Source of the DNA: Halopolyspora algeriensis | GTDB lineage: Bacteria > Actinomycetota > Actinomycetes > Mycobacteriales > Pseudonocardiaceae | Length of the DNA: 64,000 nt | Direction: 5' to 3' | Assembly: GCF_003337235.1 (NCBI RefSeq) | Contig: NZ_QPJC01000011.1 | Coordinates: 1 to 64,000, forward strand | Shown: piece by piece, positions 37,613-47,209 of the stretch | Layout of the letters: every line of letters begins with the position of its first letter | How positions within the stretch are numbered: position 1 is the stretch's first letter | The notes under the pieces: generated by a model | Databases searched by the model: none | Seen by the model: the letters and a program-made list of their open reading frames with translations, nothing else | What the model was told of the DNA's origin: nothing | Program-made: the position numbers and the translations under genes

Positions 37613-39907
37613 TCACCTCGGGAGAACAGCACTGTCGCACCGGTCCCGCGCTCCGGCGACGGCGACCTGGCCGAGACTGATGCCGCCGTCGTTGGTCGGT
37701 ACCCGCGCGTGCACGAGGACGCGGAAGTCACCGGCTTCCAAGCGCGCCGTGGTGCGCTCCAGCAGCAGCATGTTCTGGAAAACCCCTCCGGACAGCGCCA
37801 CTGTGGACACCCCGGTGCTCTCGCGCAGCCGCGTACACACCTCGGCGATCATGTCCGCGACCCCGTTGTGGAAGCGCGCCGCGATCACCGGTGCGGCCAC
37901 GCCGGCCCGCAGGTCCTCGACCACGGCCCGTACCAGATCGGAGCCCGGCACCCGCAGAGGTTCGCCACCGGCGGGAACCGTGACCGGGTAGCTGCCCCGC
38001 TCGTCGAGATCGGTGCCTTGTTCGAGTTCGACCGCCGCTTGACCCTCGTAGTTGATCGCATGTCGTACGCCGAGCAGGGCGGCCACGGCGTCGAACAGGC
38101 GGCCCGCGCTGGAGGTCGGCGGCGCGCTGACGCCGCGCGCGGCCAGATCGGCCACGGCGGGCCACTGCTGTTCGTTGCGCCGCAGCAGGTCGAGCTCTGC
38201 GGGCAGGTGCTGCCCGTAGGCCGAGACGAGATGGGCGACGGCCATCCGCCACGGCTGCCGGATCGCCGTGGTCGCCCCGGGCATCGCGACCGGTTCGAGG
38301 TGGGCCAGGCGCCGGAAATCCACCAGATCGGACAGCAGGAACTCGCCGCCCCACAGGGTGTCGTCGGTGCCGTAGCCGAGGCCGTCGAAGGCCACCCCGA
38401 GCACGGGGCCGCTTTCGGCGTTGTCGACCAGACACGCGGCGATGTGCGCGTGGTGGTGCTGCACCCCGACGAGTTCGACGTCGTCGAGCCCCTGGGCGTA
38501 CTTCGTGGACAGGTACTCCGGGTGCAGATCGTGCGCCACCAGCCGGGGGTCGACTTCGAACAGCCTGCGGAAATGCTCGATCCCCTCGGCGAACGAGGCC
38601 AGGGTCTCGTGGTTCTCGAGATCGCCGATGTGGTGGGAGACGAAGGCGTGGTGCTGCTTGGCCACGCAGAAGGTGTTCTTCAGCTCCGCGCCGCAAGCGA
38701 GTACGTGCCGTGGGAAGTCCCATGCCAGCGGTATCGGCTGCGGGACGTAGCCGCGCGAGCGGCGCAGCAGCATCTCGCGGCCGCGAAAGGAACGCACCAC
38801 GGAATCGTCGGTGCGCATGTGGATCGCGCGGTCGTGGGACAGGAACACGTCCACGATGCCCGACAGCCGCGCCCGCGCCTGCTGCTCGGTGTAGGCGATC
38901 GGTTCGTCCGCAACGTTGCCGCTGGTCAGCACGATCGGTGTGTCGAGCTGCCGGAGCAGCAGGTGATGCAGCGGCGTGTAGGGCAGCATCACGCCGAGCC
39001 GGCGATTGCCGGGCGCCACCGCCGCGGCCAGTGCTGTTCCGGTCCGGGCACGCAGCAGGACGATCGGGCGCCGGGGCGAGGTCAGCAGCGCCTGCTCGTC
39101 CTCGCCCACCACACACAGGTCTTCGGCCCGCTCCGGCCCGGAGACCACGACCGCGAACGGCTTGTCCTCGCGGTGCTTGCGCTTGCGCAGAGTCGCGGCG
39201 GCGTCCTGGTTGGTGGCGTCCACGGCGAGGTGATATCCGCCGAGTCCCTTGATGGCGACGATCTCCCCGCGTTCCAGCGCGGCCACGGCCCCGGCCAGTG
39301 GATCTCCCGGCAGCACCACCCCCGCGGCATCGTGCAGCCGAAGCCGCGGGCCGCAGTCCGGGCAGCACACCGGCTGCGCGTGAAATCTCCGGTCGGCCGG
39401 ATCGTGGTACTCGGACTCGCAGCGAGCGCACATCGCGAACGCCGACATGGTGGTCAGCGGCCGGTCGTACGGAATGTCGCGCACGATGGTGAACCGGGGT
39501 CCGCAGTTCGTGCAGTTGACGAACGGATGGCCGAATCGCCGGTCGTGCGGGTCGAGCATCTCGCGCAGGCAGTCCGCGCAGGTGGTGCTGTCGGCGGAGA
39601 CCAGTGTCCCGCGCGTGCCCGCGGCCTCGCTGGCCACGATCTCGAACGAGCCGCTGCCGCAGGCAGCCAGCTCGTCGGTGGTGATCCGCTCGATCACGGC
39701 CAGGGGAGGGGCTTGTTCGGTCACCGAGACCAGGAAACGTTCCACCGCCGCAGTGGTTCCCTCGACTTCGAGGAAAACCCCGTGCACGTCGTTGCCCACG
39801 TGCCCGGACAGGCCGAGTCGGGTGGCCAGGGAGTGGACGAAGGGGCGGAAACCGACGCCCTGCACGACGCCCTCGACACGCGCACGCCTGCGAACCCGCT
39901 GCTCCAT
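37613..39907 (-). CDS. hypF: Carbamoyltransferase HypF
   Basis: 764 residues from the ATG at 39907. HypF converts carbamoyl phosphate to a carbamoyl group on HypE, the first step in cyanide ligand synthesis. Domains in order: acylphosphatase-like (VEGVVQGVGFRPFVHSLA), two zinc fingers (CADCLREML ... CTNC; CARC ... CPDC), YrdC-like (KGLGGYHLAVDAT, KRKHREDKPFAVVV) and Kae1-like (GVQHHHAHIAAC, VALSGGVFQN). All key motifs are intact. It is transcribed toward hypB from its own promoter, not identified here. Confidence 0.96.
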   Translation of the reverse strand: MEQRVRRRARVEGVVQGVGFRPFVHSLATRLGLSGHVGNDVHGVFLEVEGTTAAVERFLVSVTEQAPPLAVIERITTDELAACGSGSFEIVASEAAGTRGTLVSADSTTCADCLREMLDPHDRRFGHPFVNCTNCGPRFTIVRDIPYDRPLTTMSAFAMCARCESEYHDPADRRFHAQPVCCPDCGPRLRLHDAAGVVLPGDPLAGAVAALERGEIVAIKGLGGYHLAVDATNQDAAATLRKRKHREDKPFAVVVSGPERAEDLCVVGEDEQALLTSPRRPIVLLRARTGTALAAAVAPGNRRLGVMLPYTPLHHLLLRQLDTPIVLTSGNVADEPIAYTEQQARARLSGIVDVFLSHDRAIHMRTDDSVVRSFRGREMLLRRSRGYVPQPIPLAWDFPRHVLACGAELKNTFCVAKQHHAFVSHHIGDLENHETLASFAEGIEHFRRLFEVDPRLVAHDLHPEYLSTKYAQGLDDVELVGVQHHHAHIAACLVDNAESGPVLGVAFDGLGYGTDDTLWGGEFLLSDLVDFRRLAHLEPVAMPGATTAIRQPWRMAVAHLVSAYGQHLPAELDLLRRNEQQWPAVADLAARGVSAPPTSSAGRLFDAVAALLGVRHAINYEGQAAVELEQGTDLDERGSYPVTVPAGGEPLRVPGSDLVRAVVEDLRAGVAAPVIAARFHNGVADMIAEVCTRLRESTGVSTVALSGGVFQNMLLLERTTARLEAGDFRVLVHARVPTNDGGISLGQVAVAGARDRCDSAVLPR

Positions 39908-40042
39908 CCGGCCAGTGTCACGCCGTGATCGCCCGGAAGCCATTCGAAAACACCGGAACGGGTGGTGCTCAGCGCAGCATGATCGAGCCGCCGTCGGCCA
40001 TCGGGACAGGCCCACCCCGGTCCGCTCCCGACAGGGTCCGAA

Positions 40043-41197
40043 CTACCGATCCGGCCGGATGGTCGGTGCTTCCCAGGACGCGAAAGTGGACATGCCGCGC
40101 ATGCTCAGTGCGGAGGGGATCAGCCGCAGCGCCGCGTCACGCATGACGACGGCCGGCGAGCTGCTCAGCTGCTGGCCGAACCTCCCCATCCGGCGAGATG
40201 AGCGGGAGATCGCCTGGCTGCGTGGTCTCCGCAGCCTGTCGTAGCGGTGCAGGATCTCGGGCACGGAATCGTGTGCTGCGGCCGATGCCGCGAGCACCAC
40301 AGCGTCCTCGATGGCCTGACAGGCACCCTGCCCGAGATTCGGCGGCATGGCGTGCGCGGCATCGCCGAGCAGCGCGACACGGCCGTGGACGTAGCAAGAC
40401 AGCGGTTCCTCCAGAAAGGAGCCCTCGTGCCGCAGAATCGCCTCGGCGGGCGTGGACGCGATCAGCTGCCCGATCGGATGGTGCCAGGAACGGAAGTGCC
40501 GAAGCAGGAACTCCTTGTCCTCGTCGTTCTCGGTGACGGTGTCCGCGTTGATCGACGCGTACCAGTACAGCCGCCCGTCGACCAGCGGGATACTGCCGAA
40601 CTCGGTTCCCCGCCCCCAGCTCATCCCGAAGGCGGGACTGCCGGGATCGTCGATGACGGCGCGCCAGTCGACTGTCCCGGTCGGGGACGGGCCCGGGTGC
40701 CGCGGCCACAGACTCGACCGTATGAGGCTGTGGATGCCGTCGGCGCCGACGACGAGATCGGCGTCGTCGATATCGCCGGAGGACGAGGTGAGTCCGGCGC
40801 CCGCTGTGACGCCGGTGATCTCCGTGCCCTGTCGCAGCGACTCCGCCGGCAACGCCTCCAGCAGCGACGCAAGCAGGTCCGCGCGATGCACACCGAGCAC
40901 CGGGCCGCCGAGCACGCGTTCGGCGGCGGAGTGGTCCATACGCATCAGCCACGTGCCGCGGCGGGTTCGTATCCCGCCCTTGGCCTGCGGTGTGCTCAAC
41001 GCGCGCATGCGTTCGTGGACACCCAGCGCCCGCAGGGCCCGAACGGCGTTGGGCCACAGCATGATGCCTGCCCCGATCTCGCCGAACCGCGAAGCTCGTT
41101 CGGCGACGGTGACCCGCCATCCCGCTGCACGCAGGCCGATGGCCGCACACAGGCCGCCGATTCCGCCGCCGACGACGACCGCATGCGGCCCGCTCAT
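40043..41197 (-). CDS. FAD-dependent monooxygenase (PHBH/UbiH-like)
   Basis: 384 residues from the ATG at 41197, with GGGAG upstream. Class A flavoprotein hydroxylase: GxGxxG motif VVVGGGIGGLCAAIGL at the start, the NADPH/FAD DG motif DLVVGADGIHSLIRSS mid-protein and GDAAHAMPPNLGQGACQAIEDA near the end. Such enzymes hydroxylate aromatic or polyketide compounds, or act as halogenase-like oxidases. The substrate is unknown and no biosynthetic neighbours help. It is a lone gene between hypF and pptH. The 135 nt to hypF hold no supported gene. Confidence 0.85.
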   Translation of the reverse strand: MSGPHAVVVGGGIGGLCAAIGLRAAGWRVTVAERASRFGEIGAGIMLWPNAVRALRALGVHERMRALSTPQAKGGIRTRRGTWLMRMDHSAAERVLGGPVLGVHRADLLASLLEALPAESLRQGTEITGVTAGAGLTSSSGDIDDADLVVGADGIHSLIRSSLWPRHPGPSPTGTVDWRAVIDDPGSPAFGMSWGRGTEFGSIPLVDGRLYWYASINADTVTENDEDKEFLLRHFRSWHHPIGQLIASTPAEAILRHEGSFLEEPLSCYVHGRVALLGDAAHAMPPNLGQGACQAIEDAVVLAASAAAHDSVPEILHRYDRLRRPRSQAISRSSRRMGRFGQQLSSSPAVVMRDAALRLIPSALSMRGMSTFASWEAPTIRPDR

Positions 41198-41307
41198 CGG
41201 AATCTCCCGGTGCTCTTCTCCACAACCGAGCAATGACACCTGGCAGGACCGTTGTCAACAGGATGCAAGGTTGAGCACTTCGTGGCCGTGCGGCAGCGCC
41301 CGGACGG

Positions 41308-41313
41308 TAGGCT
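41308..41313 (+). promoter_or_regulatory. Candidate -10 box of a leaderless pptH-pptT-rraA transcript
   Basis: TAGGCT lies 7 nt before the ATG at 41321, with no ribosome-binding site, matching the leaderless pattern seen elsewhere in the window. Confidence 0.45.
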
Positions 41314-41320
41314 CTGGCGC

Positions 41321-42190
41321 ATGTCGTCGCCGTCCCTGCTCGCGACCAGCGACCTGCACGTTTCCCATCGGGACAACCGTGCGGTGCTGGACGAGATCCG
41401 GCCGCGAGCCGATGGTGACTGGCTGATCGTGGCCGGCGACGTCGCCGAGACCACCGAGACGATCATCCGGTCCCTGCGGATGCTGCGGGATCGCTTCGAG
41501 CAGGTCATCTGGGTACCGGGCAACCACGAACTGTGGACGACGGGCAGTGACGACACCGGGCTGCGGGGAGTTGCCCGCTACGAGCATCTCGTCGAACTCT
41601 GCCGGGACATCGGGGTGCTCACCCCGGAGGATCCCTACCCGGTGTGGGAAGCCGCCGGCGAGGCCGTGGTCATCGCGCCGCTGTTCGTGCTCTACGACTA
41701 CAGCTTCCGGCCCCCCGAATTGTCGGTGGAGGAGGCGTTGGCCCACGCCCGCGAGACGCGTGTGGTCTGCTCGGACGAGGCGCTGCTCAAGCCCGACCCG
41801 TACGCCGACCGGCAGACCTGGTGCAAACAGCGTGTCGCCGAGACCCTGCCGAGACTGGAGGCGATCCCGGAGGAGTGCTCGACGGTGCTGGTCTCGCACT
41901 GGCCGCTGCACCGCGATCCGACACTGCGGCTGCGCCACCCGCAGTTCGCCCTCTGGTGCGGCACCGAGCTGACCGCGGACTGGCACCGGCGCTTCCGCGC
42001 GATCACCGAGGTGCACGGACACCTGCACATCCCGGTTACCGACCGCATCGACGGCGTTCCGTTCGAGGAGGTCTCGCTCGGGTACCCCCGGGAGTGGCGG
42101 CGGCGCACGCGGCATCCCGATCCGCTGCACAGCATCCTGCCGCCCGCCGAGGAGCGCACCTTCGAGAATTTCGTGAGGGCGCACCGGTGA
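41321..42190 (+). CDS. pptH: Metallophosphoesterase, PptH-like phosphopantetheinyl hydrolase
   Basis: 289 residues. Calcineurin-like phosphoesterase with the dinuclear metal motifs TSDLHVSH, VAGDVAE, PGNHELW, LVSHWPLH and HGHLH. The gene overlaps a 4'-phosphopantetheinyl transferase, exactly as Rv2795c (PptH) and pptT do in Mycobacterium tuberculosis, where PptH removes phosphopantetheine from carrier proteins. By this synteny I infer the same role. The start at 41321 is 7 nt after a TAGGCT box; longer readings add unconserved sequence. Confidence 0.82.
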   Translation: MSSPSLLATSDLHVSHRDNRAVLDEIRPRADGDWLIVAGDVAETTETIIRSLRMLRDRFEQVIWVPGNHELWTTGSDDTGLRGVARYEHLVELCRDIGVLTPEDPYPVWEAAGEAVVIAPLFVLYDYSFRPPELSVEEALAHARETRVVCSDEALLKPDPYADRQTWCKQRVAETLPRLEAIPEECSTVLVSHWPLHRDPTLRLRHPQFALWCGTELTADWHRRFRAITEVHGHLHIPVTDRIDGVPFEEVSLGYPREWRRRTRHPDPLHSILPPAEERTFENFVRAHR

Positions 42191-42843
42191 TCGAGCGCCT
42201 GCTTCCCGACACCGTCGCCTCCGCCGAGACCCTGGGCGAGGATCCGACCGCCTGCCTCCTGCCGGAAGAGGAGCAGTTGGTCACCAGAGCCGTCGAAAAA
42301 CGGCGGCGCGAGGTCACACTCGCGCGCACCTGCGCCCGGCGCGCTCTGACCGATCTCGGGCGGGACGCGGTCGCCGTTCTCAGCGGCCCCCGGCGAGAGC
42401 CGCTCTGGCCCGGCGGCATCGTCGGCAGCATCACCCACTGCGAGGGGTACTGTGCGGCGGCCGTGGCCGAACACGGACCGGTGACCGCGGTGGGCATCGA
42501 CGCCGAGGTCGCCGACGTCCTGCCCGACGGGGTCCTGGACTATGTCAGCTCTCCGGGAGAACGCGCACTGCTGGAGAAGCTGCCGCAGGACCGGCACTGG
42601 GATCGGATCCTGTTCAGTGCCAAGGAAAGCGTCTACAAGGCGTGGTTCCCACTGACGGGGCGCTGGCTGGGGTTCGAGGACGCCGTCGTCAGCATCGATC
42701 CGGTCCGTGAGACCTTCCGGGCCGACCTGCTCGTCGAGCCACCCGTGGCACAAGGCCGGACACTGTCCGGCTTCGACGGGCGGTTCCTGGCCGAACAGGG
42801 CCTCGTGATGACCGCGGTCACCGTGGCCTCCAACCGTGTATGA
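42187..42843 (+). CDS. pptT: 4'-phosphopantetheinyl transferase (PptT/Sfp-like)
   Basis: 218 residues from the GTG overlapping the pptH stop. It transfers phosphopantetheine from coenzyme A to carrier proteins of polyketide, peptide and fatty-acid synthases. Magnesium and CoA motifs: [20 protein letters not shown] (103-107) and [11 protein letters not shown] (143-153). Together with the upstream hydrolase it could set the balance of active carrier proteins. Probably co-transcribed with rraA, whose start region overlaps its stop. Confidence 0.92.
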   Translation: MIERLLPDTVASAETLGEDPTACLLPEEEQLVTRAVEKRRREVTLARTCARRALTDLGRDAVAVLSGPRREPLWPGGIVGSITHCEGYCAAAVAEHGPVTAVGIDAEVADVLPDGVLDYVSSPGERALLEKLPQDRHWDRILFSAKESVYKAWFPLTGRWLGFEDAVVSIDPVRETFRADLLVEPPVAQGRTLSGFDGRFLAEQGLVMTAVTVASNRV

Positions 42844-42863
42844 ACCGACCAGAGGAGCTTGCG

Positions 42864-43337
42864 ATGGACCTTTCGACCGCCGATCTCGCCGACCGCGACG
42901 GGGATGCCGTCCGCAGCTGCGACGTGCAGTTCCGCCAGTACGGTGGCCGTTCCGCCTTCGCGGGGCGCATCCGTACGGTGCGTTGTTTCCAGGACAACGC
43001 GCTGCTCAAGAAGGTGCTGTCGGAACCCGGGGACGGACAGGTGCTGGTGATCGACGGGCACGGCTCGATGCACACGGCCCTGATGGGGGACCTGATCGCC
43101 GAGCTGGGCCGGTCGAACGGCTGGAGCGGCGCGGTGATCAACGGTCCCGTGCGGGACTCTGCGGTGCTGGCCGAGATGGACTTCGGGATCAAGGCGCTGG
43201 GCACCAATCCTCGCAAGAGCGCCAAGGTCGGCGAGGGAGAGCTCGACGTGGTGCTCGAGCTCGGCGGGATCAGTTTCGTCCCCGGCGAGTACCTCGTCAG
43301 CGATCACGACGGGATCGTGGTCAGCTCCGAGGGGTAA
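42864..43337 (+). CDS. rraA: RraA-family protein (ribonuclease E inhibitor / HMG aldolase family)
   Basis: 157 residues from the ATG at 42864, chosen for GAGGAG about 8 nt upstream; ATG 42840 is an alternative. Family signatures: [58 protein letters not shown] and [19 protein letters not shown]. coli RraA inhibits RNase E; many homologues are 4-hydroxy-4-methyl-2-oxoglutarate aldolases. The sequence alone does not choose between the two. It ends 17 nt from the convergent glycosyltransferase stop. Confidence 0.92.
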   Translation: MDLSTADLADRDGDAVRSCDVQFRQYGGRSAFAGRIRTVRCFQDNALLKKVLSEPGDGQVLVIDGHGSMHTALMGDLIAELGRSNGWSGAVINGPVRDSAVLAEMDFGIKALGTNPRKSAKVGEGELDVVLELGGISFVPGEYLVSDHDGIVVSSEG

Positions 43338-43354
43338 CACGGCGGACACCGCGT

Positions 43355-44986
43355 TCAGGGTCGGCGTAACTCGGGCCACAGCCGTGACCACGGTGTCTCG
43401 CGTCCGGAACACAACCACAGCGTCACGTCCTTGTTGATCCCGGTGAAACCGGTTGTGCCGTGCAGTGCCGTGATCCTGCGTACCTGCCGAAAGTGCTTCC
43501 GCAACTCACCGGGTTCGTCCCCGATGAACAGGACGGTGTCCGCTTCCTCGGAGGGTGCTCCGAAGTACCAGTAGCCACGGTGCGGGCTGTGGGCGCGCGG
43601 CAGCCCGCTCTGCGGGCCGAAACGGTCGAGGGCGCCGGCCTGCCAGTAGTGGTCGGTGAGCACGGCGGTGTCCTGCCGGGTCTCCGGCGGCAGGGAGCGG
43701 TAGGTATCGGCGACCGTGCTCGTGAGTTGCCGCCATCCCGCGCTTCCCAGGGACAGCACGTTCGCGTGTGCCGCCCACGGCAACGACTGGGCGGCGACGG
43801 TGAGGGCGAGGACCAGGGAGGCCGAGAGCGCGTAGGACGGCCAGGTGAGAACCCAGCTCCACCACCGTGCGGGCGGGTGTCGCTGGAGTTCCACCGCCGC
43901 CGCGGCCCAGCACAGCGGGAAAAGACCCGCACAGTAGTAGTACCGGCCACCGGCGAGCAGGAAGAGGAGAGTCACCCCCACGCAGGTCCAGCCCAGGAAT
44001 CGGTAGGCCCGCAGGTGCGGCGAGCGCAGGAGTCTCCACAGGCCGTAGCAGACCAGGACCGCGCCCACGGCGACACCGGCAGTCAGCACCGTCAGTGGCA
44101 GGAAGGCCGGCCGGCCACCTGCCCACGCGGCCACTTCGACCGCGACCATGCTCGCCACCTGCAGTTGCGGCCAACCGTGGGCGACCTGCCAGACGAGACT
44201 GGGCAGCGTGGCCAGTACCGCCAACGCGGCGCCGACCCACAGTGCAGGCCGCCGGAGCAACTCCCGGGGCCCCGTCAGCAGCAGGCTCACCCCGAGCGCG
44301 AGCCAGAACGCCACGATCAGGTACTTGTTCTGCAGGGCAAGAGCGGTGACCACGCCGAGCCAGAGCAGCGGCCGGGCGTGCCGCCGCCGGACCCACCGGA
44401 CGAGCAGCAGGGTCGTCACCGCCCAGAGGAACGCGTCCACGGTCGGGGTCAGCAGCAGGCGACCGGACGCGAGGGTTTGCGGCGAGACCGTGTATGCCGC
44501 TGCGGCCAGCAGCTGGGCCCGGGGCCGCCCACCGAGCTCCCGCGCGAGGAGTGCGGTCACGAACACGCCCGCCGTGGTCAGCGCCATCGCGGGCAGTCGG
44601 AGCCCGAGCCGGGATCCTGCGAAGACGGTGTCCATTGCCCTGGCCAGCAGTGGCAGCAGCGGTGGTTGATCGGCATATCCCCAGCTCGGGTGCTGCCCTG
44701 CCGCCAGGAAGTACAGCTCATCGCCGTGGTAGTCGTAGACACCGCCGGTGAGCACCAGGACGGCGAGCAGGCCGCCGCCGAGAGCCAGCAACCCCCGGTA
44801 CGGCAGTGCAGCCAGCGGAGGACTGCCCGGCGGGACCGTGCCCGTGCCGCGGGATGCGGGTGTGGTCACGGTGCCTTGTCGCCGCGGGCCGGTCGATGCG
44901 GAAACGTTCGGGGGACCGTTGTGGCGGCGCGCAGGCTCCAGGTGAGTCACCCGCGCAGTATGGGGTGGCTCGCCGGGATCGACCAT
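43355..44986 (-). CDS. Membrane glycosyltransferase, ArnT/PMT-like (GT-C fold)
   Basis: 543 residues with about ten transmembrane helices. The first external loop contains DYHGDELYFLAAGQHPSWGY followed by ADQPPL, the acidic Asp-Glu site of the GT39/GT83-type polyprenyl-phosphate sugar transferases, and a periplasmic soluble tail (about 420-543) follows. It likely moves a sugar from a lipid carrier to an envelope acceptor. Starts at GTG 44950 or 44869 would remove a disordered N-terminus and are possible; no ribosome-binding site decides. Neither the donor sugar nor the acceptor can be read from the sequence. Confidence 0.78.
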   Translation of the reverse strand: MVDPGEPPHTARVTHLEPARRHNGPPNVSASTGPRRQGTVTTPASRGTGTVPPGSPPLAALPYRGLLALGGGLLAVLVLTGGVYDYHGDELYFLAAGQHPSWGYADQPPLLPLLARAMDTVFAGSRLGLRLPAMALTTAGVFVTALLARELGGRPRAQLLAAAAYTVSPQTLASGRLLLTPTVDAFLWAVTTLLLVRWVRRRHARPLLWLGVVTALALQNKYLIVAFWLALGVSLLLTGPRELLRRPALWVGAALAVLATLPSLVWQVAHGWPQLQVASMVAVEVAAWAGGRPAFLPLTVLTAGVAVGAVLVCYGLWRLLRSPHLRAYRFLGWTCVGVTLLFLLAGGRYYYCAGLFPLCWAAAAVELQRHPPARWWSWVLTWPSYALSASLVLALTVAAQSLPWAAHANVLSLGSAGWRQLTSTVADTYRSLPPETRQDTAVLTDHYWQAGALDRFGPQSGLPRAHSPHRGYWYFGAPSEEADTVLFIGDEPGELRKHFRQVRRITALHGTTGFTGINKDVTLWLCSGRETPWSRLWPELRRP

Positions 44987-45051
44987 GTCGACCGTGCCGC
45001 ATCACCCGACCTTGTGATCAAGGAACGCCGACGGTCTCGCCTCGACGATCC

Positions 45052-47121
45052 TCACCCGAGAAGACTCGGTGGTTGCCACTCCTCGCCGTGCAGGTGGTGG
45101 GCGAGGAAGGCGAAGATCGTGGAATACCAGACCTTCGCATGGTTCGGGGCCAGGACCCAGTGGTTTTCGTCCGGAAAGAAGAGGAACTTGTGCGGTGTCG
45201 AACCGTCCTCCGTCTTCGACCGGGACGAGAGGTCCCACCACAGCCGCAGGCCCTCGCCGATCGGTACCCGGTAGTCCTTGTCACCGTGCACGACGAGCAT
45301 CGGCGTGGTGATGGCGTCGGCGAAATGGTGCGGTGAGTGGGCTTCGGCCATCTCCGGGGTCATCTCCCGCCCCGACTCGTGCGAGCCGTCGGTGGTCGCC
45401 AGGAACTGGTCGAGCGCCCAGATCGAGGCGTGGGTGACGATCGCCGCGAATCGGTCGGTGTGCCCGGCTACCCAGTTGGCCATGTAGCCACCGAACGAGC
45501 CGCCCATCGCGGCGGTGCGATCGGAGTCGATGTCGTCACGGTTCTGCGTCGCCTCCGTCATCGACATCAGGTCGGTGTAGGGCACATCACCCCAGGCGCC
45601 CCAGCCACGCCGGATGAAGTCGATACCGTAGCCGGTCGACAGCGCGAAATCGGGCTGCAGGACCGCGTAGCCCCGCGCCACCGCGACCCAGGGATTCCAG
45701 CGCCACGACCATGCGTTCGCCGAGAAGAGCGGACCGCCGTGGATCCACAGCAGCAGGGGAGCGGGCGAATCGGTTCCAGCGTCGTGCGGTAGCGAAAGCC
45801 ACGCTCGTAGCTGTGTCCCGTCCGCTGCGGTGGTGGTGACTTCCTCCAGACGTCCGGGCAGGCCGATGGTCGTCCCGAGCGCCTCCACCGGGTCCGGCAG
45901 CCCCGTGACGGCGGACCCGTCGAGAGCCACGCGGACCGGAGTGGGTGGGCTGTCGATCGCCGAGCGCAGCGCGTGGACGCGACGCCCGTCCGGGGACACC
46001 CGGACGTCGCTGAATGCGCCGCCGTGTGTCAGTCGGGTGACCTGGCCCGTGTCGGCGTCCACGCGCCACAGCGGTGAGTGGCCGTGGTCGTCGGCGGCCA
46101 CGATGAGCGCCTCGCCACTCGGTGTCCATTGTGGTGAGTGTGGCCGGCGGTCCCACTCGGAGGCCAGGGCTTCGACACCCCCGCCGGCGACGGGGACGAT
46201 CCCCAGCCGGTAATCGTCGGGCTCGTGCGGGGTCGGCCGTCTGCGGACCTGGACCGCGACGCGCGTTCCGTCCGGGGAGACCCTGGGCGAGTCGTACTCG
46301 TGGTCGGCAGCATCGGCGAGCGTGCGACGCTTGCCGGTCGCCACGTCGATCGCCACCAGCGTGTACCGCTGTGAACCGGCGGGTTCGTCCACCGCCCACA
46401 TGGTGATCACGGTATTGCCGTCCGGTGTGACGTCCCAGGTGCACTCGTCGCTCAACGCGTGACCGACGTGGCCGGTCAGGTCCCGAAGGTCCAGCAGGGC
46501 TTCACCGGCCGTGACCTCCTCGGAGAGATCGGCGGCCAGCAGGCGGATTCGGTCCGGGCCCAGGTCGTGATCCCAGTGCCGGACAGGATACTGCTCGTGC
46601 AGGATCGCGGAGACCGCCGATTCCGTGCGTCTCGCGCGGACCTCCTTGTCACCGTACTCGTCGGCGGCCGCAGGCATCATCGGTGAGCCGATCACGACTG
46701 TCCCGGTCTCGCTGACGACGACGCCACGCACGCCGCCCGGCGGGCACGCGACGACCTTGGCATCGCCTCCATCGGCGCGCTGCAGCCACAGGGCCGTCGT
46801 CGCCGCTGCCCCGTCGGGCCCTCCGTCGGGATCCGGCCGTTCCGAGAGGAACAGCAAGTCTCCCGATGGTGTGAAGGCCGCTGCCGACTCGCCTCGGGCG
46901 CTGCGGGTCAGCCGCCGAGCCGAACGGACCCCGTCGGGATCGACCTCCCACAGCGCCGTTGTGTAGCGGGTCTTCTTGCGGTCGGGCGTCGCTACACCGA
47001 CGACGACCCGGCGGCCGTCCGGCGACAACCACAATCCCTCGACCCGGGGGAGAGCAACGTAGGCGTCGAGATCGGAAAAGGGGTCGACGGGAGGTTCATC
47101 CGAGTCGGATTCGGTGATCAC
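45052..47121 (-). CDS. S9 family peptidase (prolyl oligopeptidase / acyl-aminoacyl peptidase-like)
   Basis: 689 residues from a GTG at 47121. The N-terminal part is a seven-bladed WD40-like beta propeller (repeated SPDGRRV/SPDGTRV-type strands, about 25-410). The C-terminal alpha/beta-hydrolase domain has the nucleophile elbow GGSFGGYMANW (Ser near 541), the Asp in HGDKDYRVP and the His in PDENHWV. No signal peptide is visible, so it is probably cytosolic and cleaves short peptides. Single gene, 88 nt downstream of pgl. Confidence 0.9.
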   Translation of the reverse strand: MITESDSDEPPVDPFSDLDAYVALPRVEGLWLSPDGRRVVVGVATPDRKKTRYTTALWEVDPDGVRSARRLTRSARGESAAAFTPSGDLLFLSERPDPDGGPDGAAATTALWLQRADGGDAKVVACPPGGVRGVVVSETGTVVIGSPMMPAAADEYGDKEVRARRTESAVSAILHEQYPVRHWDHDLGPDRIRLLAADLSEEVTAGEALLDLRDLTGHVGHALSDECTWDVTPDGNTVITMWAVDEPAGSQRYTLVAIDVATGKRRTLADAADHEYDSPRVSPDGTRVAVQVRRRPTPHEPDDYRLGIVPVAGGGVEALASEWDRRPHSPQWTPSGEALIVAADDHGHSPLWRVDADTGQVTRLTHGGAFSDVRVSPDGRRVHALRSAIDSPPTPVRVALDGSAVTGLPDPVEALGTTIGLPGRLEEVTTTAADGTQLRAWLSLPHDAGTDSPAPLLLWIHGGPLFSANAWSWRWNPWVAVARGYAVLQPDFALSTGYGIDFIRRGWGAWGDVPYTDLMSMTEATQNRDDIDSDRTAAMGGSFGGYMANWVAGHTDRFAAIVTHASIWALDQFLATTDGSHESGREMTPEMAEAHSPHHFADAITTPMLVVHGDKDYRVPIGEGLRLWWDLSSRSKTEDGSTPHKFLFFPDENHWVLAPNHAKVWYSTIFAFLAHHLHGEEWQPPSLLG

Positions 47122-47209
47122 CGAATCTTTCTACCACCGCATGCCGATTGACGTCAGGGCTTTTTCGCATGGGTGCCGGCTGGAGGGAGCCTCTCACGCC
47201 GACGCTGCC

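Noticed and set aside
37709-39928. 739-codon plus-strand open frame over hypF
   Set aside because: It is the mirror of a fully conserved hypF; no start signal and no protein family features.
39920-40020. Short minus-strand stretch reading PMADGGSIMLR before hypF
   Set aside because: It looks like the tail of some enzyme, but is too short to assign and lacks an upstream body; left as intergenic.
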